A DNA stretch of 64,000 nt from Leisingera daeponensis (lineage in GTDB: Bacteria; Pseudomonadota; Alphaproteobacteria; Rhodobacterales; Rhodobacteraceae), in the NCBI RefSeq assembly GCF_019801465.1, contig NZ_JAHVJA010000007.1, positions 124,001 to 188,000 on the forward strand. The letters run 5' to 3'. A program made the position numbers and the translations under genes. The notes under the pieces were generated by a model, which worked only from the letters and a program-made list of their open reading frames with translations, was not told the origin of the DNA and made no database searches. Below are positions 45,570 through 54,247 of this stretch, in pieces; positions within the stretch are counted from its first letter, which is position 1; every line of letters begins with the position of its first letter.

Positions 45570-48070
45570 TTCACCATCTCCAGGGCGTCCCAGCGCGGGT
45601 TCTGATCGGTCAAGGTGCGCAAGGCGCCCCAGCTGCCCCATTTCCCGGGCGCTCCGACATCCGCATAAGCGGTGAACAGCCTTCCGCCTAGCGCCTGCCA
45701 GCCTGCCAGCAGCTCCTGATACAACGCCCCCATTTCGGGGGTATAGTTGAAATGGATGAAGAAGCCGGTCAGCGCTTCATCCTCCACCATCGGGCCGATG
45801 CCGACAACATGGCTGCCGCCTTCATACATAATCAGCTCCAGCCCGTGCTTCTGCGCGACCTTTGCGTGATAGGGCAGCACCCTTCCCAGAAGGTCGGTCA
45901 GCGTGTCAGCGGCATCGCCAGAGATCAGCCCGTCCCGCAGTTCCGCCCCGGCCTGGGCGCTGGCCGCATCGTACTGGTGCCGCGCCAGAAATTCTGATGC
46001 ATCGGGGCCAGACAGGCCGCGCTCTGCCGCCACCGCCTGCGCCTGCTCTCGGCTGGCGGCGATCCAGGCGCGCAGCTGACCGGCGCGATCTCTCAGCCCC
46101 AGCACACCGCCGAAATAGCCGGTTACAGCGTAGGCGTCGAAGTAGGCAGCAGGCGCCCGGCGCTCCGGCTTCTCGGCCTTCCAAAGCGGAGCCTCAAGCA
46201 CCTGCTCCTCCAACCCCAGCCAGCCGGTCTGCGAAGAAATGACCCGCACCAGCCGCTCGCTGCCATCGCCGAACACGTCGGTCCAGATTTGCGCGACTTC
46301 CGCCGCGCGGCCGCCGTAGAACTGCATCCATAGATTCTCGCTGCCCCAGCGGGCCTGTGCCTGCGCCTCGGCCCAGGCGGCCTGCCGGAACTGCCAATTC
46401 CAGACCTCGTTGGAATACTCGATATAAGCGCGCAGATCCTCATCCAGCCGGCTGTTTACCAGTTGCGCGAATTGCCGGACATAACTGTCATCCGCCATAT
46501 GCGGCATGCTGAACCAGGGATCGGCACCGAGCCTGTTGGCGAGCGCCAGCATCACCTCCGCAGGCACGCCCTTTTGCGCCCAAGTGTAATCGGAGGGCAG
46601 CGGCCGGTCCTCCCACCCGGTTTGTTCCGAGTCGTTGGTGGCCATCCAGTCCATGAACCGCAAGGCGGCGAAACCGTCCAGGCGCTCCAGCCAAAGCGGG
46701 TTGAACAAACCGCCGCCGTTAAAGGCCGCCAGATGCTCTTCCTTGACGACGGTTATATTGCGAACGTAGTTGCCGCCGCGGCCCATCCTCTGAATGCGGA
46801 TCTCCACCGGGCCGGGGCCGGGGGTGAAGTCAAACCGCACCTCGCCCTGGCCATAGCGGACATTTTCCGCCCGGCCCAGAACCTCGACAATGCCTTCCCC
46901 CTCGAACCGCAGCACGTAGCGGCCCGCCAGCGACACCGCCTCCTCTGGGAGGTCGGTGAGGATCACTGTGCCGATCGAGCTCAGCTCGGGCGGGATCGCA
47001 GTAGGCCAGCCTGCCGGGTCCAGGTAACCGGCTCCCAGCAAATCGTTGTGATCCGCGCCGCCCCAGCGCTTCGGCAGATGGCCGATCCAGGGCCGCGCGG
47101 TCTTGAAGTGATCCAGAAACGGCGCCTGGGTGCTCCAATCGGCAATGCCTGCCAGATTTATGGCGACAGGCTGGCGCATGGCCTTGCCCGGTAAGGCCGG
47201 AGCGTCGTCCAGCATCGCTGCATTCAGTACGGGCAGAGGCGGTTCCTGCGGTGGTGGCACGGGATCCTTGGGCAGCGCAGCCGTGCGCGCACTTTCCCCT
47301 TGTGCTGCAGCCCAGGCAATGTCCTGCAGGCGCGCGGCCAGTTCCGGCGAGGGCGCGGAATAGCGCTTGCCCCAGCGGTCCGTCAGCCGGTGCGGCAGGC
47401 CCTTCGGGACTTCTCCGGTCAGAACCGCAAACTGCAGCAGAGCCAGGAAGTAGAAGCCGGTGGAATTGGGGTGGATATCATCGGCAAAGACATCGCGGAT
47501 GCTGCTCAGCCCCGGCATTGTGCCGGCTTGAATAGCATCATCCAGCCGCGCCATCGCCTGGCCTGCAGGCAGCAGCTTGACATTGCCGCCTGTAGCAGCA
47601 CTGACTTCTGCCACGACTGCCTGCCAGCGCGGCAGATCCTGTTCCAGCCGCTGCCGCCAAGGCACATCCGCGCCGTCGTCAAAGGGCACCGCGGTGCCGG
47701 TGCCGCTGTCCAGACTGTGCCAGGTTTCCTGCAGGTAGAAGTCCACGTCAGGGTTTGAAGCCCGTGCGAGCTCATAAAACCGGGTGACGGCGCCTTCGGT
47801 ATCGCTCCACTTCAGGTGATTGGCCAGCGGGATCGCCTCGGTCACGATCACCGCATCGGCGTGCCGCGTCAGCCTTTCACGTGAATCAACGCCTTCCGCA
47901 CTGCCGCTGTGCTGCCAGTTATAGCTGAGCGGGGCGCCATTTATGATCTGCGCTTCGACTGTGGCCTCTGCCTGTGTGTCCAGAAGCTGATCCAGCATCT
48001 GCGGGTTGTCCTGGCCGAACAGCGAATGGCCGATCATCACGACAGAAGTGATCAGCGCCTCCACCTTCAT
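45566..48070 (-). CDS. Two-domain SGNH-like and glycosidase-like protein
   Basis: The 834-residue protein has residues 1-260 as an SGNH-type fold with GHSLFG (S16) and DIHPN (D198-x-H200). A Pro-rich linker (268-282) leads to a C-terminal region (about 300-834) resembling a clan-A glycoside hydrolase: FMDWMATNDSEQTGWEDRP, then YIEYSNEVWNW (candidate acid/base E555 in SNE) and LIMYEGGSHVVG (candidate nucleophile E750), 195 residues apart. No signal peptide is apparent, which is odd for a glycan enzyme. The SGNH part is paralogous to the next upstream gene product. Roles in ester removal and chain cutting, or in product release, are inference. Confidence 0.72.
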   Translation of the reverse strand: MKVEALITSVVMIGHSLFGQDNPQMLDQLLDTQAEATVEAQIINGAPLSYNWQHSGSAEGVDSRERLTRHADAVIVTEAIPLANHLKWSDTEGAVTRFYELARASNPDVDFYLQETWHSLDSGTGTAVPFDDGADVPWRQRLEQDLPRWQAVVAEVSAATGGNVKLLPAGQAMARLDDAIQAGTMPGLSSIRDVFADDIHPNSTGFYFLALLQFAVLTGEVPKGLPHRLTDRWGKRYSAPSPELAARLQDIAWAAAQGESARTAALPKDPVPPPQEPPLPVLNAAMLDDAPALPGKAMRQPVAINLAGIADWSTQAPFLDHFKTARPWIGHLPKRWGGADHNDLLGAGYLDPAGWPTAIPPELSSIGTVILTDLPEEAVSLAGRYVLRFEGEGIVEVLGRAENVRYGQGEVRFDFTPGPGPVEIRIQRMGRGGNYVRNITVVKEEHLAAFNGGGLFNPLWLERLDGFAALRFMDWMATNDSEQTGWEDRPLPSDYTWAQKGVPAEVMLALANRLGADPWFSMPHMADDSYVRQFAQLVNSRLDEDLRAYIEYSNEVWNWQFRQAAWAEAQAQARWGSENLWMQFYGGRAAEVAQIWTDVFGDGSERLVRVISSQTGWLGLEEQVLEAPLWKAEKPERRAPAAYFDAYAVTGYFGGVLGLRDRAGQLRAWIAASREQAQAVAAERGLSGPDASEFLARHQYDAASAQAGAELRDGLISGDAADTLTDLLGRVLPYHAKVAQKHGLELIMYEGGSHVVGIGPMVEDEALTGFFIHFNYTPEMGALYQELLAGWQALGGRLFTAYADVGAPGKWGSWGALRTLTDQNPRWDALEMVK

Positions 48071-49005
48071 GCCTGCGTCTCCCCTCCGCTGATGCCGGTT
48101 CGGGGACAGCTGCGCACGGCGTCCCAGACGATTTTCTGCACATTTGCGGCTGTTTCCGCACTGAACGATTGCGCTGGGGTGCCATCCGCACGGTGCAACT
48201 GATGCGGCAAGCCCACGGGAGCGCGCTGGTACAGAACCGCGTAATGGGTCAGGGCAACAATATAGGCACCCAGATCATTGAAATGGATCGTGTCCAACTC
48301 GCCGGCAGGCGCGCGCGCAAACAGCGATTCACGTGAAGCCAGTCCAGGAATATCTCCGGCTTCAGCCGCCCGGGCAACCGCTGCCATCACCTGCCCCCCG
48401 GGGATCAGGTAAACCGGGTGCCGGGGATTGCGGCGGCTGTCCGGTCCAAGCAGTTTGCCGATCCATAGCGCCTCCAGATCGCCATCTATCCGCGCCAGCC
48501 AGCCGCCGGGGTCATCCAGGCGGTGCCAGGTTTCATAAAGGTACAGGCGCGGCGGCGGTGCAGCCTCCCGGGCCAGATTCGCCCATTTCCCCAGATACTT
48601 GGACGCGTCGAAATACCTGACCGCGTCGCGCAGCTCGACCATTTCAGTCAGCACCACCGCACCGTATTCCCCCGAACCGATGGCCTCTTTTGCATCCCGG
48701 AAGGCCGGTGCGCGGTTGGTCGTTTCAAAATCGAGGATATCCTCCCCCGGCTCCCAATGCGCCCTCAGCGGTGTGCCGGACCCCAGCTGGCTGTTGTAGC
48801 CATGCCCTTCCGGCGCCAATTGCGCCAGCATGTGCGGCATGTCCGGCCCGACCAGCGAATGGCCCAGGTGGAAAACCTTCAGCGGCCCGCCCGGTGGGCT
48901 CAGCGGCGGCGGCACAGGAACAGACCGGCCGCGGGTCGCAAACACTATCAGACCCAGCGTTCCGGCGGCAGCGCTTAGGGCCAGAAAACCGCGCCGTCCC
49001 ATCAT
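48067..49005 (-). CDS. SGNH-like exported protein (possible Tat substrate)
   Basis: The 312-residue protein has an N-terminal twin-arginine-like signal (GRRGFLALSAAAG) and an SGNH-like core: FHLGHSLVG (S50), LYLYETWHRLDD, and DTIHFNDLGAYI (D-x-x-H near the C-terminus). It shares the same succession of motifs with the first 260 residues of the downstream gene: GHS, ETWH-L-D and GLPH-L. Usual members hydrolyse or transfer esters, but the typical GDSL block is GHS here and the block III Asn is unclear. It overlaps the PPTase gene by 4 bp. Confidence 0.72.
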   Translation of the reverse strand: MMGRRGFLALSAAAGTLGLIVFATRGRSVPVPPPLSPPGGPLKVFHLGHSLVGPDMPHMLAQLAPEGHGYNSQLGSGTPLRAHWEPGEDILDFETTNRAPAFRDAKEAIGSGEYGAVVLTEMVELRDAVRYFDASKYLGKWANLAREAAPPPRLYLYETWHRLDDPGGWLARIDGDLEALWIGKLLGPDSRRNPRHPVYLIPGGQVMAAVARAAEAGDIPGLASRESLFARAPAGELDTIHFNDLGAYIVALTHYAVLYQRAPVGLPHQLHRADGTPAQSFSAETAANVQKIVWDAVRSCPRTGISGGETQA

Positions 49006-49691
49006 CCGCGCCCCCGGATTTCCGCCGTGGTCATGATCAGCCCCGCGCCAACGGCAAAGCGCCCGCCAACCGCTTCGCCACGCAAAAACGGCGGCCGGTC
49101 CGCGGTGAAAAACGCCTGATAGGCACTCGCTGCCAGATCTAGTTCCAGCTCCATCCCGTCAAAGCCGTAGAACGCACGGCTCAGCGTGTACTGGGCTTTG
49201 TAGGCGGCCTCCTTGGCAGAAAAGATCACCTTGGCCATTTGCCCCGGATTGTCCTGTCGGCGCAGCCAGGCCTGCTCGCGTTCAGAGCAGATCGCGGGCA
49301 GCAGTTCGGCCTTCAGCGGGGTGTCTTCCTCCACGTCGACCCCCAAGGCCTGCACCTCCCCCTCCCGGGCGAGCACTGCCATGGCACAGCTTTTGGTGTG
49401 AGTGATCGAGCCGACGAGCCCCGCAGGCCAGACCGGCGCCCGATCGCTGCCGACCTGCACCGGGGCAGGCGAAACACCAAGCTGCCGCATCGCCTGATGC
49501 ACGGCGTCGCGGCCCGCGGCAAACTCGTTGCGCCGCTTTTTCACCGCATTGGGCGACAGCCCTGCCGCTTCCTCCGCCAGCGGTTCTGCGGGCGTGCCCA
49601 GCGGGTCCGCACCTGCAAGCGCGACATTGGCGGCAAAAAGCGGCCGGACCAGGGCCAGCCGCTCGGTCAATCTGCTGTGTCTGTCTGTCAT
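49002..49691 (-). CDS. 4'-Phosphopantetheinyl transferase (Sfp/EntD type)
   Basis: The 229-residue protein carries GSITHTKSCAMAVLA, the Mg-binding GVDVEED (117-123) and FSAKEAAYKAQY (157-168), the EntD-like subgroup signatures. It transfers phosphopantetheine from CoA to carrier-protein serines, here S1441 of the NRPS and S1806 of the PKS. It sits immediately after the NRPS gene with a 4-bp ATGA overlap, so it is almost certainly dedicated to the two megasynthases. Confidence 0.93.
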   Translation of the reverse strand: MTDRHSRLTERLALVRPLFAANVALAGADPLGTPAEPLAEEAAGLSPNAVKKRRNEFAAGRDAVHQAMRQLGVSPAPVQVGSDRAPVWPAGLVGSITHTKSCAMAVLAREGEVQALGVDVEEDTPLKAELLPAICSEREQAWLRRQDNPGQMAKVIFSAKEAAYKAQYTLSRAFYGFDGMELELDLAASAYQAFFTADRPPFLRGEAVGGRFAVGAGLIMTTAEIRGRG

Positions 49692-52600
49692 CCGGTCCGA
49701 GCCCTGCGGTTTGCCCGCATTGCCCGCCGTTTCGACATCATATCGTTCCGGTCAGGGGCTGCGGTTGCCTCGGGCTGTTGTTCCGCATTCGCCGGGGTGC
49801 CTGCAAGCCCCTCTATATGGGCCGCCAGTCCGGAAAGAGTCGGGAAGCGGAAGATATCGGTGATCGACAGGGCGGTTGTGCCGAGTTCCTCACGTAGTTC
49901 CCGGTGTGCCTGCACTGCCAGCAGTGAATGCCCGCCAAGGGCAAAGAAATTGTCCTGTGCGCCTATGCCGCTTACGCCCAGAATACGGCTCCAGACCGTC
50001 GCGATTCTGGACTGCGCGCCTGCGTCAGGCGGTACAGCCGGTGCAGCATTAGCCTGCGCGGGCTGCGGATCGGGCAGCGCCTTGCGGTCGATTTTCTTGT
50101 TCGGCGTCAGCGGGAAAGCTTCCAGCGTGATGATACGCGACGGCACCATCACCTCTGCGAGACGGGCTGCCAGCGCCTGTTTCAGCGCGTCCTCCTGCAC
50201 CGGCCCAGAGGCGGTGATGTATCCAAACAGCTGCTCGCTGCCGGCCGCGCCGCGCGGCACCACAACCGCGCCGGTAACACCCGGCTGCGCCGCAAGTGCG
50301 GCCTCGATTTCGCCCAGTTCAATCCGCTGGCCGCGGATCTTCACCTGATGGTCGGTGCGGCCCAGGAACATCAGCGTGCCACCCGCCGTCCAGCGTACCA
50401 GATCACCGGTGCGGTAAAGACGACCCGCAGCGAACGGAGCGTTGACGAACCGTTCAGAGGTCAGTTCCTCCCGCTGCCAATACCCCTCGGTGACACCCGC
50501 GCCGCCGATGTACAGCTCGCCCGGTGTCCCGGCTGGAACAGGTATTTGTCTTTCGTCCAGCACGTAAACCTGCGTATTGGCAATCGGCGTCCCGATCCCC
50601 GATGTCCCCGCGGCGGCGGAGACTTTCTCCACCGTCGACCAGATCGTCGTCTCGGTCGGGCCGTACATGTTGTGGATTTCTGCCTGCGTCGCTTCCAGCA
50701 AAGCCTGCACCAGATTGCCGGGCAGCGCCTCGCCGCCCACCAGCAGATGCTGAAGATGGCCCAGACAAGTGCTCGCGTCCGCATCGGCGGCAATCATCCG
50801 CGCCATTGACGGGGTGCACTGCATGTGGCTGACTCCGTGGCGCACGATTTGAGCTGCCAGCGAGAAATCATCCTCCGCCATCTCTTGCGGCGCGTTCGAA
50901 AGCCGCAGCACGTCTGCCAAGGGTCTCAACCCTTCCAGCACCACGTCCGGCGCGATGCCGTAGTCGATCAGGCAGGCGATTTCATCCACCCCGATCCGTT
51001 TCAGCTGCTCCACCCGCTGGCAGGCATCCTGGATGGTGCCGAACAGCCCCGAGTCCTCGAAATAACGCTCGAAGGCAAAATCGAGGATCGCTTCGAGTTC
51101 CTCCTCCGAGAGCATCCCCAGGTCCATCTCGAACGGGTTCTTCACCCCTTCGGGTTTCTTGAACGCGGGGAAGGCCCAAGCGTATTGCTTGATCAGCCCG
51201 GCAGCGGAGCGCAGGTAGTCCTTCATCGGCTCGCGTGCCACCCGCCGGGCTTCCTCGCGGGTGTGTGCAAGATAGCTGTGCAGCATTAGGGTGACCTTGA
51301 AGTCCGCAGGGTCATGCCCGGCCTCGCGCAGGGCCGCGTGATAGATGCGGATCTTGCTCGCAATCTCGTCAATGCTCTGGCCCAGCAGGTGGGTCAGCAC
51401 GTTTGCCCCAATCGCCCCGGCCTCGCGCCAGGTCTCCGGGTTGCCTGCGGTAGTGACCCAGACCGGCAGTTCCTTGGAGACCGGCCGCGGCTGGGTGATG
51501 ACACTGTGTTCGCCGCCCTCCTTTCTGGGAAAGGCAACCTCCTCGCCGCGCCAGAGCTTGCGAACTGTTTCAATGCTTTCGAAGAGGGCAGGCTTGTTCG
51601 CTGGGGGCGTGTTCTCGGGCCGCAGAATAAAATCATCCGGTTGCCAGCCCGAAGCAAAGCCGATGCCTGCACGGCCCGCAGTCAAATTGTCGATCACGGC
51701 CCATTCCTCTGCAATCCGGGCCGGATGATGCAGCGGCGCGACGCATGATCCGCCGCGCACGCCGAGGTTCTGCGTCACCGCAGCGACGGCGGCGCCGGTG
51801 ACCGACGGGTTCGGGTAAGGCCCGCCAAAGGCATGGAAATGCCGTTCCGGCGTCCAGACGGCGTTGAACCCGTGCTGGTCCGCAAACTTGGCGCCCTCCA
51901 GCAGCAGATGGTATTTCTGCGGCCCCGGCCCGTCGTCATTACCCCAGTAGAACAAGTTGAAGTCCATCTTCCGGCCGCTGAGGGCAACCGGCCCCTTGGA
52001 CAGCTCCAGCCGGCTCTCGTCGCTCGTCAGCACCAGCTTGAAGCCGCGTGTGAGGGTCCAGAACAGTTCCAGCACCGAAATGTCGAAGCTGAGGCTGGTC
52101 ACTGCCAGCCAGGCATCTCCCGCTTGATGCGGGATGCGCTGATCCATTCCGGCAAAGAAGTTCGAGACGTTGGCATGGGTGACCATTACCCCCTTGGGCA
52201 GGCCAGTGGAGCCGGAGGTGTAGATCAGATAGGCCAGATCGCTGCCGGTCGCGCCCCCCGCGAAATTCTCCCTCGTCCCCGCGGGGACTGTTTCGATGTC
52301 CAGCACTTGCGCGTCCGAAGCAGGCAGGCTGCCCGCCAGCGCCCCCTGCGTCACGATCACCTGGACCTGGCTGTCTGCGATATAATGCGCAATACGGTCG
52401 GCAGGGTAGGCGGGGTCCAATGGCACATAGGCGGCCCCGGCTTTCATCACCCCAAGCGCTGCGAACACCAGCTCCGGCCCGCGGCGGATGTGGATGCCCG
52501 CATGGCTCCCCGGTTTTACACCCAGTTCACGCAGGCGCCCGGCCACCGCATTGGCGCGGCCGTTGACTTCGGCGTAGGTGAAGCTCTGGTCTTCGAACAC

Positions 52601-54247
52601 CAGCGCAGTGGCGTCCGGTGTCCTGGCCGCCTGCGCCTCAAACGCGGCGTGGATAGTCAGGTTTGCGGGGTAGTCCGCGGCAGTCTGATTCCAGTCTTCC
52701 AGCAGCAGCTTGCGCTCAGCTTCGGGCAGGACCGGCAGTTCTGCAACCGCACGGTTTGAGTCCTTGGCGATGGCGGACAGCACCAGTTCGAACCGAGCGG
52801 TCAGCAGGCTTGCAGCGTCGGGTGTCAGGGCAGCCGCGTCGCAGTGCAGTGCTAAGGCGTCAGCGGTAAATGCTACAGTGGCGGCGCAGCCTTCGATTGA
52901 TGCTTCACGGCCGAGCATCAGGCCAATGCCAGGCTTCGCCTGAGCCGAAATCTCCGGATCGCGGGCTGCAAGGTCTTCGGCAAAGCCGCCGAATTTCCGC
53001 GCCTTGCCAATCTCTTGTGCGGTGCGTTCCACAAGGGCCCCAACGCTGTCCTGCCGTCGGACCTGCAAGGGGACCCAAGATGAGATCAGGCCGGGCAGGC
53101 CTTCCATTCCTTCCATGGAAAGCGCTACATCCACGGTTTCGCCGCCGTCGCTGAGCAGGGCAAAGGCAAGCGCGGCCGCAGCTACATGTTCTTCGCTGAG
53201 ACCGGCGGGCATCTGAATTTCCCGGCGAATGGAGCCGCTTCCACCCGCATCCGAGGCCAGCGGCACCTGCACCGGCTGCATTGCTGCAAGCCGCTGGCGC
53301 CAATGGCTTTCGCCGCCTCTAACCGCTGCAAAGCGCGCGGTGATGGCTTCGGCTTCTGATGCGCTCAGGGAGGGAATCAGGTCTCCGGCTTTGACCAGTG
53401 TGGAAACGTCCAGCGGCTGGCCGCCAGGTGTTGTTAGGCGGGAGAGTGTGAGGGTGCCGTCCCCGGTGGCAATTTTCACGCTGCCCGTGGCAGTCTCCAG
53501 CACGGTGCCGGGAGCGCCGCTGCCGTCCGTTACCGCAGCAGACCCGGCCAGAACCACTGTTTCCCCGATCCGCATTTTGGCAGTACAGAGTGGGTTCCAG
53601 TATCCACCGGTATCCAGTGCCCGCACCAGCCGGGCCAAATCCGCCGCAGGGCGGGCAAAGTCAAGCATTCCACCTGCCGCCGGGCAGTCGGACTGCTTGA
53701 ACAGGCGGCGCTGGCTCAGGTCCTGCTTCCGGCGGTTCAGGTCGCCGGTTTGCAGCTGGGTGACGACCTCGCCAAAGCTGTCCATCGCTGCGGCGTAGCA
53801 TTTGGAGTTGAGACTGAAGGCGGTCTCATCCTCTGCCATATCGAAGATCCGCTGGGCGATGATATCGCCTTCGTCGATGCCGCCTTCGATCAGGTGCCAG
53901 GTGATGCCGTGCTGCGCCTCGCCGTTGATCAGCGCCCAGTTAGGCGCGTTGAGGCCCGCGTAGCGCGGCAGCGGACCGTCGTGGAAGTTCACAGCGCCTT
54001 TGGCGGCCAGGGCCAGGACCTCATCGGGGATCACTGTGAGGTTGGCAATCGACAGCAGCCAGTCGAACCCGCCGGAAAGGGCGGCGGGTTTATCCAGCAG
54101 CTCCAGTCCCTTGTCTACGGTCCAGGCACGGATGTCCGCGTCCTGCGAAACCACCGCCCGGATCAGGTGGCCGCGGGCCAGCAGCGCATCCGCACAGCCG
54201 ATCAGAAGGGATTCATTGCCGATCAGGGCACAGGTGAATGCGGTCAT
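49688..54247 (-). CDS. NRPS: formyltransferase-like / truncated C / A domain split by luciferase-like monooxygenase / PCP
   Basis: The 1519-residue megasynthase has a formyltransferase-like region (1-290) with NFHDGPLPRYAGLNAP (87-102) and GGIDEGDII. Residues 310-500 resemble a condensation domain's second half and have no HHxxxDG. The adenylation domain has A3 YTSGSTGLPKG (676-686), A4 FDISVLELF (721-729), then A5 NMYGPTETT (1193-1201), A7 YRTGDLVRW, A8 GRTDHQVKIRGQRIELGE and A10 NKKIDRKAL. An inserted flavin-type luciferase-like monooxygenase (about 762-1115, starting MDFNLFYWGN) separates A4 from A5. The PCP attachment serine is S1441 in LGGHSL. No TE is present, so release depends on the PKS or another enzyme. 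This combination resembles the MupA/Atu3671-type NRPS family; the activated amino acid is unknown. Confidence 0.9.
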   Translation of the reverse strand: MTAFTCALIGNESLLIGCADALLARGHLIRAVVSQDADIRAWTVDKGLELLDKPAALSGGFDWLLSIANLTVIPDEVLALAAKGAVNFHDGPLPRYAGLNAPNWALINGEAQHGITWHLIEGGIDEGDIIAQRIFDMAEDETAFSLNSKCYAAAMDSFGEVVTQLQTGDLNRRKQDLSQRRLFKQSDCPAAGGMLDFARPAADLARLVRALDTGGYWNPLCTAKMRIGETVVLAGSAAVTDGSGAPGTVLETATGSVKIATGDGTLTLSRLTTPGGQPLDVSTLVKAGDLIPSLSASEAEAITARFAAVRGGESHWRQRLAAMQPVQVPLASDAGGSGSIRREIQMPAGLSEEHVAAAALAFALLSDGGETVDVALSMEGMEGLPGLISSWVPLQVRRQDSVGALVERTAQEIGKARKFGGFAEDLAARDPEISAQAKPGIGLMLGREASIEGCAATVAFTADALALHCDAAALTPDAASLLTARFELVLSAIAKDSNRAVAELPVLPEAERKLLLEDWNQTAADYPANLTIHAAFEAQAARTPDATALVFEDQSFTYAEVNGRANAVAGRLRELGVKPGSHAGIHIRRGPELVFAALGVMKAGAAYVPLDPAYPADRIAHYIADSQVQVIVTQGALAGSLPASDAQVLDIETVPAGTRENFAGGATGSDLAYLIYTSGSTGLPKGVMVTHANVSNFFAGMDQRIPHQAGDAWLAVTSLSFDISVLELFWTLTRGFKLVLTSDESRLELSKGPVALSGRKMDFNLFYWGNDDGPGPQKYHLLLEGAKFADQHGFNAVWTPERHFHAFGGPYPNPSVTGAAVAAVTQNLGVRGGSCVAPLHHPARIAEEWAVIDNLTAGRAGIGFASGWQPDDFILRPENTPPANKPALFESIETVRKLWRGEEVAFPRKEGGEHSVITQPRPVSKELPVWVTTAGNPETWREAGAIGANVLTHLLGQSIDEIASKIRIYHAALREAGHDPADFKVTLMLHSYLAHTREEARRVAREPMKDYLRSAAGLIKQYAWAFPAFKKPEGVKNPFEMDLGMLSEEELEAILDFAFERYFEDSGLFGTIQDACQRVEQLKRIGVDEIACLIDYGIAPDVVLEGLRPLADVLRLSNAPQEMAEDDFSLAAQIVRHGVSHMQCTPSMARMIAADADASTCLGHLQHLLVGGEALPGNLVQALLEATQAEIHNMYGPTETTIWSTVEKVSAAAGTSGIGTPIANTQVYVLDERQIPVPAGTPGELYIGGAGVTEGYWQREELTSERFVNAPFAAGRLYRTGDLVRWTAGGTLMFLGRTDHQVKIRGQRIELGEIEAALAAQPGVTGAVVVPRGAAGSEQLFGYITASGPVQEDALKQALAARLAEVMVPSRIITLEAFPLTPNKKIDRKALPDPQPAQANAAPAVPPDAGAQSRIATVWSRILGVSGIGAQDNFFALGGHSLLAVQAHRELREELGTTALSITDIFRFPTLSGLAAHIEGLAGTPANAEQQPEATAAPDRNDMMSKRRAMRANRRARTG

